A DNA stretch of 59,805 nt from the NCBI GenBank assembly GCA_949373075.1, contig CASIBX010000002.1:65019-124823 (forward strand). Reading direction: 5' to 3'. The stretch is from Candidatus Poseidoniaceae archaeon (lineage in GTDB: Archaea > Thermoplasmatota > Poseidoniia > Poseidoniales > Poseidoniaceae). How positions within the stretch are numbered: the stretch's first letter is position 1; each line of letters opens with the position of its first letter. The translations under genes were made by a program, and so were the position numbers. This document shows, in pieces, positions 42,399 through 51,913 of this stretch. Under the pieces are notes generated by a model. That model did not search any database and was not told where the DNA came from. It worked only from the letters and a program-made list of their open reading frames with translations.

Positions 42399-45300
42399 AT
42401 GCTACAGGAAAATAACCTCGCCGCTTGCCTAAAATCCGGCATGAAGGAGAACCTACCTTTTGCAACTCGCCAACGCCTAGTTGCTAAGACTCCAGAATGG
42501 AGAATGTTGGATAAACCTTGGAAGTCTCTTCTTTTAATCGCATTAAATGAACTACAGGTTCCAAGTGAAGATGAGGATGGTCAGCCATCCAACATGATGA
42601 GGGGTCGAAGGTCACCTCGAGGCCGCCGTGGAGGACGAGGTGCTAGTAGTGGCCCAATGGAATGGCTCCCTGAATCAAGTGAGGTTTTGTTGGATGATGG
42701 CGCATCATCACCGGCTTTCAGACTTGCAGTATTGCTAATTCGCAAAACATTGTTCACTGATGATTGGGAAGAATCCTCCGATGCCGTAGTAGATGATTTA
42801 CGAGACCAAGTTACCTCAAATGGAGTTCACCCTGTGTGGGCTAAAATGGCCGAGTCAACACCTATCCTCGCCCAATTCGCAGCATTTCCACAATCAGATG
42901 TCGTCGAAGAAGAAGAAGACTCATTCGATTTAGGCGCTGGTTGGATTGACCCTTCGAAATCAAAATCACTTTCTCTTTCTCTGGATAAACTTGATTCTAG
43001 TGTAACTAATGCAACCGTCAAAATGGCATTACAGAAAGCTAGAGCACAACTCAATGGCAAGAGAGGACTTCGTGACATCAAAGGACTTGAAGCTCTTGAA
43101 GGAGAGGCAAGTATCATCAGTGTATTATTGAATATCCATTTAGATAATGATGCAACTGATTCGTTGAAAGAATTGGCAAAGAGTGACTCAGGTTTAGCCG
43201 ATGCGTTAGCCGACTTGATTCAACTCCGCGCTGGCAATCCTAGCGATTGGCAGAACTCTCGTTCATTGTCTGGCGAAGACGAATTATCCTTGGCACGAAA
43301 GAAGGCTGCTTGGGATTTAATGCCCGCAGATGCCTCTGAATTGACTAGTGAAGAACTCGCAGAAGGGCTAGGGATTGCATCCACTCCTCAGCAGAAAGAG
43401 ACTCTAACTTGGTGGAGATTAGCCGCCCTGGTTAAGGAAGGCTCTTCGGAAATGGCCCTTGAATTACTAACTTCATTATCGGTAGAGTCGGATGCAGACA
43501 TGAGCGTTTTGATGCCACTTGTCAAGGAGTTAGGGGATGAGGCATTCGCTTGGCTTGCATCACAGATTGAGAATCTGGCTCCAGATTCACTTTCTGATAT
43601 CATAGTCGATGAAGGAGTTGGCATCACACTCCGCGCAGCAGCAGCACGCAGACTTCACGACATGGGAGCATCAGTAGGCATCGAGGCATCGATTGACCTG
43701 TTTACTCGTATTCTCGATTTGACACGCCTCGCTCAAGTGTTGTTAGTCGATGATCAACGCTGTGCAGACAACCCTTACTCCACATTACTAGTGGCTCATT
43801 TACTTCCAGCAAGAACCAAAGGTTGGAATTTTGAAACCATTCGTAAAGCCAGGCGTAATGCACTTTCAACCGTTGACCAAGCAGAAGTGCCAAGCGCCTT
43901 TTCACCGGCTAGCAGAGGATTGATTCTGATGCTTGACGGGGCTGCTCAATCAGACGACAACTGGGTAGTAGACACTCTTAATAAAAACGGAATTAAAGCA
44001 TTCAACCATTGTCGCCAAGCCTTGAAAGATGGAGGCGATGGTCTAGCAGACTCCAAGGTAATTGATACTCTAGCCAAGAGTGTTGAAAGCGCTGATTTAA
44101 CCGATGTTGAATCTAGATTATTCAATGCAGTAATCGATACTCTAAGGCTGAACCGTGCCTCCTGGTTACTGCAGACAGGCAATGCCTCTGGAGTAATTGA
44201 ATTACTAGACGGTTTACTTTCTGGTGAAGTGACTGCAATGCCTATGATGCATGCTGTGCGCCACCTTGTATTGGAATATGATATTGGTTTGGCCAATCTC
44301 GTTTCGTGGTACCAAGACAACGATCCTCAATCTCCTTGGCACACTCTTGCACGTGCAGCAATTCATGCTGGCAACGGTGAAGAATTAAACGCGGCTAGAG
44401 ATTACCGCAGAGCTGGTGAACATGCAGACTTCGATTATGAGCACAGGATTTTACTTCACCGTAAAGCTCTCATCCACCTAGCGCATGCTGAGCAATGGTC
44501 TGAAGCAGTGGCTCTTTTGGAGCAAGAACCTGCTCTGAAATCCGCTCTTACCAAGAGGTTCCAACTTTACCTTAATGTTTCACATATTGCTGCAAGTAAG
44601 CGCAGTTCTGATGAAGCGACAAGATTGCTGAAGAGTTTCGTTAAGAGGACGGAAATGGTAAATCAAGAGGACCAACAAGGACAAACTCAACTTGTCGAGA
44701 GAGTCAAGCATTCTGAAGAAGAATTAGACATGCTACGAAACTACCCGACATCTCACCCTAGACCACTTCCCCATGAGCCATTTTCTGGACGTGTCAAAGC
44801 CGCACTAAACACCCTTCAGCGCGAAAGAAGACGCAACCGGCACACCTTTGAGAATCGCTATTCACAAGCTATGATGCTTGAGCCTTCAGGGGAAGAGATT
44901 TACGAAATCGCTCTCGAAGCATCTGCAGAAAAGCCGCTTGAAGGATTGATGCTATTGGAGAGAGCGCAGAACTCTGGACGGTTTTCAATTCTAGATATCA
45001 AGAGGCTTGGAGATGCAGAGCGTAGTTTGTTCGCAACTCACAGACACAATCTACCGATTAAGCAACGTTCATACTTACGAAATTTAGCCTTGAGCCCTCT
45101 AGTAATCGTAGATACGAATATTCTAATCGATGAATTACAACACAGAATCTCTGATAAATTAGGAATCAATACTGAAGCATCCCTTGACATTGGCGGAAGA
45201 GGTAGATTCCATAGAATCCTCAAGCACCGTGCACAGCAAGGAGTAATTCAGTTGTGGCTACCGAAGGTTGTCAGGCATGAATTAACTATTATTGCAGGCG

Positions 45301-45779
45301 ATATTGAACGAATTAGAAGCCGATTTGTAGATACTCTTGTTGACTCTAAAACCCTTGACAGTATACTAACCTCAGAAAACCTTACGGAGATAGTCGATGC
45401 AATAGTTAGTGACTTCTCTACTTGGAAGCCAATGGATTTACATCTTGAAGATGAGGCAGATGATGAAGAAATCAGGAGTTCATTCAAGCAATTCTTTGTA
45501 GACCACACCGAAGTGTATGACGAAATAACTACCATGAAGAGGATGAGTGGGGAGCCAATGCGCACGGTTATCGGCAAGCGAGATATCTATCCTGAAACAG
45601 CAGACCAGAACCTGATGTGCCTAGCAACTGCAATGGCTAATCGCCCCCTCGGCGAGATTGGCAGTATTCTAATCGCTACAAGGGATTCAGATTTCACACT
45701 TGTAGCACGGGGAATCGAAGAGCGATTCGGATTTGGAGTAGTGGCAAATAGCCGAGACCTCAACTCTTGGCTACGTTGA
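42399..45779 (+). CDS. large helical protein with RG-rich segment and C-terminal PIN nuclease domain
   Basis: An 1126-residue cytoplasmic protein. Residues 66-84 are an RG-rich stretch (MMRGRRSPRGRRGGRG), of a type that binds RNA. The middle, to about residue 830, is helical and repeat-like (YRRAGEHADFDYEH, then LIHLAHAEQWSEAVALLEQE), suggestive of TPR. The last about 220 residues are a PIN domain: VDTNILIDEL with Asp905, acidic LEDEADDEE, and ATRDSDF with Asp1096 as metal ligands. PIN domains are usually single-strand RNases. No antitoxin gene is adjacent, and the size argues against VapC. A role in RNA decay or ribosome quality control is inference. GTG at 42396 is a minor alternative start. 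Confidence 0.75.
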   Translation: MLQENNLAACLKSGMKENLPFATRQRLVAKTPEWRMLDKPWKSLLLIALNELQVPSEDEDGQPSNMMRGRRSPRGRRGGRGASSGPMEWLPESSEVLLDDGASSPAFRLAVLLIRKTLFTDDWEESSDAVVDDLRDQVTSNGVHPVWAKMAESTPILAQFAAFPQSDVVEEEEDSFDLGAGWIDPSKSKSLSLSLDKLDSSVTNATVKMALQKARAQLNGKRGLRDIKGLEALEGEASIISVLLNIHLDNDATDSLKELAKSDSGLADALADLIQLRAGNPSDWQNSRSLSGEDELSLARKKAAWDLMPADASELTSEELAEGLGIASTPQQKETLTWWRLAALVKEGSSEMALELLTSLSVESDADMSVLMPLVKELGDEAFAWLASQIENLAPDSLSDIIVDEGVGITLRAAAARRLHDMGASVGIEASIDLFTRILDLTRLAQVLLVDDQRCADNPYSTLLVAHLLPARTKGWNFETIRKARRNALSTVDQAEVPSAFSPASRGLILMLDGAAQSDDNWVVDTLNKNGIKAFNHCRQALKDGGDGLADSKVIDTLAKSVESADLTDVESRLFNAVIDTLRLNRASWLLQTGNASGVIELLDGLLSGEVTAMPMMHAVRHLVLEYDIGLANLVSWYQDNDPQSPWHTLARAAIHAGNGEELNAARDYRRAGEHADFDYEHRILLHRKALIHLAHAEQWSEAVALLEQEPALKSALTKRFQLYLNVSHIAASKRSSDEATRLLKSFVKRTEMVNQEDQQGQTQLVERVKHSEEELDMLRNYPTSHPRPLPHEPFSGRVKAALNTLQRERRRNRHTFENRYSQAMMLEPSGEEIYEIALEASAEKPLEGLMLLERAQNSGRFSILDIKRLGDAERSLFATHRHNLPIKQRSYLRNLALSPLVIVDTNILIDELQHRISDKLGINTEASLDIGGRGRFHRILKHRAQQGVIQLWLPKVVRHELTIIAGDIERIRSRFVDTLVDSKTLDSILTSENLTEIVDAIVSDFSTWKPMDLHLEDEADDEEIRSSFKQFFVDHTEVYDEITTMKRMSGEPMRTVIGKRDIYPETADQNLMCLATAMANRPLGEIGSILIATRDSDFTLVARGIEERFGFGVVANSRDLNSWLR

Positions 45780-45806
45780 ATCTAGCAGATTTATTGTGCT
45801 AAATCC

Positions 45807-47042
45807 TCACATGTGAGAAATCATTGCTTTCCCAAATGCAGAGCATGATAGTAATTCAGCATCATCCATCAATCTTTCAAAGTCGTAAGTTACAGTCTTT
45901 GCAGAGATTGCTCCTTCCATACCAGTTACGATCAAGTCAGCCGCTTTGGACCATCCCATGTGTCTTAGCATCATTTCGGCTGAAAGGATTAGTGAACCAG
46001 GGTTAACCTTGTTCTGTCCTGCATATTTTGGTGCGGTTCCATGTGTTGCTTCAAAGATTGAGATTCCAGTGTCGTAATTGATGTTGGCACCAGGAGCGAT
46101 ACCAATTCCGCCTACTTGCGCCGCTAATGCATCAGAGATGTAGTCGCCATTCAGGTTCATAGTAGTCAATACTCCATATTCAGCGGGGCGGGTGAGGATC
46201 TGTTGTAGCATTGCATCTGCGATAACATCCTTCACGGTTATTGTGTTACCTGTATTTGGGTTTTTGAAGGTACACCAAGGTCCTCCGTCTAGTTCAGTAG
46301 CACCGAATTCATCCTTAGCTAATTGGTATCCCCAATCACGGAATCCTCCTTCTGTGAATTTCATGATGTTACCTTTGTGAACAATGGTTACACTATCTTT
46401 GTCATTATCTACTGCATATTGCATTGCAGCACGAACAATACGAGCAGTTCCTTCTTGACTGATCGGCTTGATACCAAGGCCTGAGGTATTAGGGAATCTG
46501 ATTTTATCAACACCCATTTCATTGATTAAGAAATCCATGACCTTTGCAACATCTTCAGACCCAGCTTCCCATTCAATACCTGCATAGACGTCTTCACTAT
46601 TTTCTCTGAAGATAATCATGTCAACATTCTCAGGTGATCTTACTGGGGAAGGAGTTCCTTCATACCAACGAACAGGTCTTACACATGCAAACAGGTCGAG
46701 TTTCTGTCTTAGTGCAACATTGAGTGAGCGGATTCCTCCGCCAACAGGGGTTGTGAGTGGACCTTTGATTGAAACTAATCCGGAGCGCATAGCCTCCAGT
46801 GTCTCTTCAGGTAGCCATTCTCCTGTATTGTTGAAAGCCTTTTCACCAGCAAGAGTTTCAACCCATGTTATCGCTTTATCGCCCGAATATGCCTTGGAAA
46901 CTGCAGCATCTACAACCTCCATCATTACAGGGGTTATGTCTACTCCAATACCGTCACCTTCGATATAATGTATAATCGGGTCATTTGGTACGACTAGGTT
47001 TCCATTTTCCATGGTGATTGGGGTGCCTGACATGGTGCTCAT
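45807..47042 (-). CDS. icd: isocitrate dehydrogenase (NADP type)
   Basis: Oxidises isocitrate to 2-oxoglutarate in the TCA cycle. It matches the E. coli-like icd group: [34 protein letters not shown] (substrate Ser and Arg), [13 protein letters not shown], the metal-binding DAMLQQ region, and [29 protein letters not shown] and [11 protein letters not shown] near the end carry the cofactor loop; KTVTYD with Lys and Tyr fits NADP. Length 411 is normal. A second ATG at 47033 is possible. 27 bases separate its stop from the convergent PIN gene. Confidence 0.92.
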   Translation of the reverse strand: MSTMSGTPITMENGNLVVPNDPIIHYIEGDGIGVDITPVMMEVVDAAVSKAYSGDKAITWVETLAGEKAFNNTGEWLPEETLEAMRSGLVSIKGPLTTPVGGGIRSLNVALRQKLDLFACVRPVRWYEGTPSPVRSPENVDMIIFRENSEDVYAGIEWEAGSEDVAKVMDFLINEMGVDKIRFPNTSGLGIKPISQEGTARIVRAAMQYAVDNDKDSVTIVHKGNIMKFTEGGFRDWGYQLAKDEFGATELDGGPWCTFKNPNTGNTITVKDVIADAMLQQILTRPAEYGVLTTMNLNGDYISDALAAQVGGIGIAPGANINYDTGISIFEATHGTAPKYAGQNKVNPGSLILSAEMMLRHMGWSKAADLIVTGMEGAISAKTVTYDFERLMDDAELLSCSAFGKAMISHM

Positions 47043-47118
47043 ACCGGCCCAACTTGAGCCCCTTCATCAACACAGCGGTCAACGGTGGTTTCATTTCTAA
47101 GCACTATCTGGCTGGGAT

Positions 47119-47505
47119 ATGCAAGGACGTGTTGAATGGACTGGGGCCCAAAATATGGTTGGAATTACCTCCAAGGGCCAAAAAATCGAGATGGATTGGG
47201 ACGATGGGCCGAGTCCTATGCAAATCACATTGCAGATGGTAGGAGCCTGCTCATTGGTCGATGTGATTCTTGGTTTGAAAGACCGCAAATTTAGTGACGC
47301 TTGGGTGGAAATGGATGCAACCCGTTCAGAAGAATCAACTCGTCATTTCACTTCGATGCATTTAGTATATCACGTCAAAGGGAACGTCCCTCTAAAACTC
47401 GTCCAAAGAGTCGTAGAAAAATCTCATGAGAAACATTGTGGAGTATCTTCTAGCATACGCAAGGATTGTAAAATTACTACTGATGTAGTCATTCATTCTG
47501 AATGA
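47119..47505 (+). CDS. OsmC-family peroxide-reducing protein
   Basis: OsmC/Ohr proteins reduce organic hydroperoxides using two Cys. GACSLVDVILGL holds the first Cys in the typical helix, and EKHCGVSSSI the second; SPMQITLQMVGAC is the conserved segment leading into the first. At 128 residues it matches the YhfA/OsmC-like branch. Its start faces icd across about 76 bases; no clear ribosome-binding site is seen. Ends five bases from the convergent 47511 gene. Confidence 0.82.
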   Translation: MQGRVEWTGAQNMVGITSKGQKIEMDWDDGPSPMQITLQMVGACSLVDVILGLKDRKFSDAWVEMDATRSEESTRHFTSMHLVYHVKGNVPLKLVQRVVEKSHEKHCGVSSSIRKDCKITTDVVIHSE

Positions 47506-47510
47506 TACAA

Positions 47511-48557
47511 TTATTCGATATTGTGGACAACCCACTCGCCATCGAGTTTTGGCACTTGTATACTAACTTCGCACCCACCGGCGAGTAACAATTGTCTTGG
47601 CAATGTTTCTAGTCCAGTGATTAGTAAACCAGCCAGAGCATCATGAATCATAACCCAATTATCTGAAATCCCTTCAGGTGCAGGAACGATACTAGGCTCT
47701 CCATCGACCTTTACCGACGCCCAGGGCCTGACTAAACCCCCGTCACCTAAATCAACAATCATTGAGAGTGTCATGATATTACCCTCGCTTTTTAATTCAG
47801 TAGAAGAGGGCATCAAGCGACAGTTTTCGGGAAGCCCCGAAAGACCACCTTCTCCTCTATCCCTTCGCATTGCAACCAATCTTCTTACCCATGCTAATAG
47901 AACAGTTTGGGAATAAACCATCGGTTTAGATGGCATATCTGATTCAATCGTAGTGTCATTATCCCAGCCCCATTCACAGCCTTCGGAATCGATAGGCAAT
48001 AGATTAGGCATCCATGATAGGAATTCAGGGTTGGCATCTGGGTGGTTGATCGAAACAAATGCGGGTCCTTTGGTAAATTTAGCAACCTTCTGCACAGCAA
48101 TACTCGGTACTGACATTACCAATCCTAAGATTATTGCAAGAGGGTCCAATGCAGTAGGCCATCCCTTTAGGGGTTCAGCCTCTTTCTCTAGCCAAACTCC
48201 AGCTGCTAATTCTTCTCCTAGCCCAAGTCCACTTGCGAACTGAATCGCTTCTTTCCAACCTTTTTTTGACAATCCTACATCTAAGGCGGCTCTACCCATT
48301 GAGCGGGCGGCAGGAGCTAGGCTCTCTCGGTCGTTTAATCCCTCAAGCCATTCCCGCAAAATCTGGTCACCGTCCCCGAAAGACCTTCTGGCAGTTTTAG
48401 AAACTTCAACCATCCAAGATTGCTCTTGCTCGGCTCTTTCACTATCATTGATTCCAAGTTGCTCCTGTAAGTTCTCCAGCATTATAGCGCCATCTCTAGA
48501 CAGGGCACCATCTGACCAAGCCAAGGCTAAGCCATGCTCAAAAGGAGTAGGTGACAT
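47511..48557 (-). CDS. hypothetical protein, TerB-like N-terminus
   Basis: No firm family. The N-terminal region (FEHGLALAWSDGALSRDGA) resembles the TerB/DUF533 type of acidic helical domain, with DG and DGA in its loops. The rest is a mixed alpha/beta region with no recognisable motif and one hydrophobic stretch (DPLAIILGLVMSVPSIAV). The ATG at 48557 is chosen because GGAGGT lies just upstream; the frame extends to 48605 but that start lies inside the upstream gene. Co-transcribed with the gene at 48562, which ends five bases before. Confidence 0.55.
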   Translation of the reverse strand: MSPTPFEHGLALAWSDGALSRDGAIMLENLQEQLGINDSERAEQEQSWMVEVSKTARRSFGDGDQILREWLEGLNDRESLAPAARSMGRAALDVGLSKKGWKEAIQFASGLGLGEELAAGVWLEKEAEPLKGWPTALDPLAIILGLVMSVPSIAVQKVAKFTKGPAFVSINHPDANPEFLSWMPNLLPIDSEGCEWGWDNDTTIESDMPSKPMVYSQTVLLAWVRRLVAMRRDRGEGGLSGLPENCRLMPSSTELKSEGNIMTLSMIVDLGDGGLVRPWASVKVDGEPSIVPAPEGISDNWVMIHDALAGLLITGLETLPRQLLLAGGCEVSIQVPKLDGEWVVHNIE

Positions 48558-48561
48558 CGAA

Positions 48562-48960
48562 TTAACCTCCGATAATCCCTCTAACCAATTGTAAATGTCT
48601 CTCAAAAGAAAGCCCTAACTCTCCTCTTTTACGAGCCAATAATTCAACTTCCGAAGGGTCTAGAATGTCATCGATCCAAACAGTTTCGAGAAGAAGTTTG
48701 TAGGTGGCTTCAGCGTCATTGCCAACCGGGGTCTTTTCGATTGCAGGAGCATCATCGTCGTCAAAAGAGATTACTATGTCCTCAAAGTCGGTTTCATCAT
48801 CATCGGTAAATGCAGAAAGGGGGTCATCATCTTCCTCAAAAGCAGCGAGAGGATTACTTTGGCTAGCGGAAGGCACACTTGTACCAATCTGAAGTTCAGC
48901 GAAAGGGTCAATATCCTCTTCAACATCTTCTGGCATATCAGTCGTCTCAAATGGTAACAT
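48562..48960 (-). CDS. hypothetical acidic protein, TerB-like C-terminus
   Basis: About 85 residues of acidic low-complexity sequence (EDVEEDIDPFAEL, then DDDPLSAFTDDDE) precede a helical segment, VWIDDILDPSEVELLARKR, that looks like one TerB-type helix pair. No enzymatic motif. The ATG at 48960 (132 aa) is preferred; longer starts at 49038 and 49020 would encode an unlikely N-terminus. First gene of a pair with 47511, with which it shares the TerB-like feature. Confidence 0.5.
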   Translation of the reverse strand: MLPFETTDMPEDVEEDIDPFAELQIGTSVPSASQSNPLAAFEEDDDPLSAFTDDDETDFEDIVISFDDDDAPAIEKTPVGNDAEATYKLLLETVWIDDILDPSEVELLARKRGELGLSFERHLQLVRGIIGG

Positions 48961-49051
48961 ACTATTCAACAAAAGTCCTAACCTGCAATAGTTATTGAAA
49001 TCATGTATTGATTCATTCATGAAACAACGATGAAACACTCGTTAACATTTG

Positions 49052-49678
49052 ATGATTAACATTGAAGATGAGCGGCTTGTAGGGGGATTTGTGAGGCAAG
49101 TATTGACATTACTGTTTATTCTGGTCTTAGCAGGGCAAAGTTATGCTTTACCAACAGGAATTAACGACCGCGGCGATGATGGTTGTTTGTGCCATGGAGG
49201 TTCTGATGAATCGACAACAGTTACTCTTTCAGGTCTACCTGAAATGTACAATTCCTCTCAAGAATATAATGTCACACTGACCATCGATTCTTTAGTCGAG
49301 ATGAACGAGGTTCAAGGAGGTTTCAGGATTTTAATTTCTCAAGGTGAGTTAGTTGGCGATGGCTGGCAAGTTATTGATAATGGATACACTCATACTTCAG
49401 AGATTAATGACAGAAGGGTTTGGAATGCTGTTTGGATTGCACCTGAAGAAACAGATAAATTAGCAACATTTGTAATTCACGGCAATGCAGTAAATGGAAA
49501 CAATGAGGTTAGTGGTGATGAATGGAACTCGCAGTCGATTGCAGTGCCTGGGCCCGATTATACCGGCGATGTTTCAGCCCCAGAATTATCTACTACTCCC
49601 AGCAACTACAGGTTTGCAATTGGAGGAATAGCGATTGCACTAGTAATTGGTTTAGCAATATTTGCAGTCAAGGACTGA
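49052..49678 (+). CDS. secreted, C-terminally anchored protein with CxCH motif (choice-of-anchor V/Reeler-like)
   Basis: N-terminal signal-like helix (VLTLLFILVLAGQSYA), then GDDGCLCHGGSDES with C45, C47 and H48. The following beta-sandwich (LSGLPEMYNSSQEYNVTLTI) is like the Reeler or choice-of-anchor V domain, where a CxxCH heme site usually occurs near the start. Here only one residue separates the Cys, so heme c binding is doubtful. A C-terminal helix (FAIGGIAIALVIGLAIFAV) anchors it. The ATG at 49052 is preferred over TTG at 49049. Its stop abuts ftsZ. Confidence 0.65.
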   Translation: MINIEDERLVGGFVRQVLTLLFILVLAGQSYALPTGINDRGDDGCLCHGGSDESTTVTLSGLPEMYNSSQEYNVTLTIDSLVEMNEVQGGFRILISQGELVGDGWQVIDNGYTHTSEINDRRVWNAVWIAPEETDKLATFVIHGNAVNGNNEVSGDEWNSQSIAVPGPDYTGDVSAPELSTTPSNYRFAIGGIAIALVIGLAIFAVKD

Positions 49679-50812
49679 TCAGTTTACAAACTCGATATTA
49701 CGGGATTTGAGAGCACGTAATTGTCTGTTTTCACTAGCGCCATGAATTTGTTCTGACCTGACTCCAGTCAGCACTAACATTACGCGGATATCTTCGCCGA
49801 GACTTTCATCAACAGCAGCACCCCAGATAATTCTAGCATTTTCAGAAACCTTTCCTTGGATTAGTTTCGCACACTTTTCGGCCTCGCCCAAAGTTAGGTT
49901 AGGACCACCTACGACATTGATTAGAGCGCCTCTAGCATCGGACACGTCCAAATCGAGGAGTGGTGAATGTAGTGCTTCAAGAGTAGCAGCTTCTGCTCTT
50001 CCAGGTCCACTAGCAGAGCCTAATCCAATCATAGCAACCCCGGAACCGGAGTTGATTACAGCCTTGAGGTCCTCAAAGTCCAAGTTGACCATACCGTCAG
50101 TTGTTAGGAGTTCAGTTACGCCGGTAATTGCACGAACTAATAATTCGTCACCTACTCTAAATGCACTTGCAAGAGGTAGGTCTCTAACGCCTTCAATCTC
50201 TAGTAGGCGTTCATTTGGAATAACTAGAATTGTGTCACAGTATTCACGTAATCTTTCAAGTCCCCATTCTGCATTTTGCCTTCGTAGAGTTCCTTCAGAG
50301 TTGAATGGGTATGTAACAACTGCAACAGTTAGTGCGCCTTGCTCTTTAGCAAGTCTAGCAATATGTCCTGCGGCTCCAGTTCCTGAACCACCGCCCATAC
50401 CTGCTGTAATGATTGCAAGTTGAGTATCATCAGTAATTCTTCTTAGACTGTTCTCGCTTTCTAGTGCCGCGGCTTCACCCTTAGTTGGGTCTCCACCTGC
50501 TCCTCTTCCACGTGCAGTTCTTCCAATCAGAATCTTGTTTTCTAGCGGACTCATCAACAATGCTTGCGCATCGGTATTGATTGCATGTCCCGTGACATAG
50601 CGATTATCGAATAAACCTTCATCGTGTAAACGGCTAACTGCGTTGCATCCTGCACCGCCTGCACCATATACTCGGATCCTAGGTTGAAGTGACTCTAACA
50701 GGCTGCGTAGTTCAGCGTCATTCGAATCCATATCTTCAACACTAGTTGGCCTAATTGAAGGCCCTTCTTCTTCTTCAGCAAGTTCGAGAACACGCTCTAT
50801 GAGGTGACGCAT
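49679..50812 (-). CDS. ftsZ: cell division protein FtsZ
   Basis: Tubulin-like GTPase that forms the division ring. VYGAGGAGCNAVSRL begins the nucleotide fold at residue 48; the GTP signature GGGSGTG is at residues 140-146, and the T7-loop region is DLDFEDL-like (MVNLDFEDLKAVI). Length 377 aa, with a 43-residue N-terminal extension and no conserved C-terminal FtsA-binding peptide, as in archaeal FtsZ1/FtsZ2. Which of the two archaeal types it is cannot be told here. A palindrome lies 39 bases upstream. Confidence 0.95.
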   Translation of the reverse strand: MRHLIERVLELAEEEEGPSIRPTSVEDMDSNDAELRSLLESLQPRIRVYGAGGAGCNAVSRLHDEGLFDNRYVTGHAINTDAQALLMSPLENKILIGRTARGRGAGGDPTKGEAAALESENSLRRITDDTQLAIITAGMGGGSGTGAAGHIARLAKEQGALTVAVVTYPFNSEGTLRRQNAEWGLERLREYCDTILVIPNERLLEIEGVRDLPLASAFRVGDELLVRAITGVTELLTTDGMVNLDFEDLKAVINSGSGVAMIGLGSASGPGRAEAATLEALHSPLLDLDVSDARGALINVVGGPNLTLGEAEKCAKLIQGKVSENARIIWGAAVDESLGEDIRVMLVLTGVRSEQIHGASENRQLRALKSRNIEFVN

Positions 50813-50850
50813 GACGCTTCATCCTCTTTCCACCTACCTTGAATGTGCCG

Positions 50851-50867
50851 CCACCCCTTAGGGGTGG
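50851..50867 (-). promoter_or_regulatory. palindrome CCACCCC-TAA-GGGGTGG between radA and ftsZ
   Basis: A perfect 7-bp stem with a three-base loop, 23 bases after the radA stop and 39 before the ftsZ start. It has the ACCCC-N3-GGGGT core also found at 13518 and 42378. It could end radA transcripts or regulate ftsZ. Confidence 0.55.
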
Positions 50868-50890
50868 GAAGCCGATTACGGAAGTGCTGC

Positions 50891-51913
50891 TCAATCACGG
50901 AGCCCGTCTTCACAGACCTGGTATACACATTCTCCATCCGGAAGGTTTGGAGAGTCTACTAGGCGAGCGATTCTGCGTCCGCCTTTCGCCTTACGAAGGT
51001 AGAGTCTGAATGTGGATGCGTGAGCTAGAACGTGCCCACCAATCGGTTTGGTTGGATCTCCCCACATAGCATCAGGCTTGCTCATAACTTGGTTAGTTAC
51101 AAGGACCAATGCATTGTTGACATCAGCTAATTGCTTGAGGTCTTTGAGATGCCTGTTGAGTTTTTGCTGTCGGTTAGCAAGCATTCCACGGCCTATGAAT
51201 TCAGCTCTGAAGTGACTTGTCAGTGAATCGACGATAATCATCTTGACATTTATTCCTCTACTCATTCTCTTAATCTCTTCAGCGAGAAGCATTTGGTGAG
51301 CGGAGTTGTATGCTCGCGCAACATGTATTCTCTCAAGCACAGCTTCTGGGTCTAGTCCATGTCCACGGGCCATTTGAGTAATCCTCTCTGGACGGAATGT
51401 ATCTTCAGTATCGATGTAGAAAACATCTCCATCAAATCCACCTTGGTCTACTGGCATTGTGCAGTTGACTGCTAATTGGTGACCGATCTGGGTTTTACCT
51501 GAACCAAACTCCCCGTAAACTTCTACAAGAGATTGGGTTTCAAATCCACCAGATAGTAGGTCATCAATCGATTGAACCATGCTGGATAGTTTCTGAACTT
51601 CACGCCTTCTCTCAAGAAGGGCGGAACCAGATACGAATCCACCGATGTTAGCCATTTTCTTAGCGGCTTGAATTATCTTACCTGCTACTGCTTCACCTAG
51701 TTCAGCTTGTTCTGCAAGGTCACCTGGGCTCATTACTGCTAGTGCTAGTAATTCATCAAAGCCTGCTTCACGCAACTTTTCAGCGGTTGCTGGGCCCACG
51801 CCTGGAAGGTCTTCGATTGTCGCCTCAGGCTCTAGTTCCTCTTTCATTATCATTACCTCTGCATCAGGGGCTTCTTCTTCTTTCTGCTTACTCGACTTGC
51901 TCTTTGCTGCCAT
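50891..51913 (-). CDS. radA: DNA recombinase RadA
   Basis: Archaeal RecA/Rad51 homologue that catalyses strand exchange in homologous recombination. Residues 35-80 are the helix-hairpin-helix DNA-binding domain ([17 protein letters not shown]). Walker A is GEFGSGKTQ (134-142), Walker B lies in [16 protein letters not shown], and the L2 region follows [13 protein letters not shown] long charged N-terminal tail precedes it. The ATG at 51913 (340 aa) is preferred over the upstream 51943 start. Placed upstream of ftsZ on the same strand. Confidence 0.96.
   Translation of the reverse strand: MAAKSKSSKQKEEEAPDAEVMIMKEELEPEATIEDLPGVGPATAEKLREAGFDELLALAVMSPGDLAEQAELGEAVAGKIIQAAKKMANIGGFVSGSALLERRREVQKLSSMVQSIDDLLSGGFETQSLVEVYGEFGSGKTQIGHQLAVNCTMPVDQGGFDGDVFYIDTEDTFRPERITQMARGHGLDPEAVLERIHVARAYNSAHQMLLAEEIKRMSRGINVKMIIVDSLTSHFRAEFIGRGMLANRQQKLNRHLKDLKQLADVNNALVLVTNQVMSKPDAMWGDPTKPIGGHVLAHASTFRLYLRKAKGGRRIARLVDSPNLPDGECVYQVCEDGLRD

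Noticed and set aside
42399-45779. VapBC-type toxin-antitoxin system
   Set aside because: The PIN domain is the end of an 1126-aa protein and no small DNA-binding antitoxin gene is next to it.
49917-50423. 168-codon plus-strand frame opposite ftsZ
   Set aside because: Antisense to conserved FtsZ sequence; no ribosome-binding site or family features.
49679-51913. Replication origin near ftsZ-radA
   Set aside because: No Cdc6/Orc1 gene, origin recognition box cluster or AT-rich unwinding region was seen.
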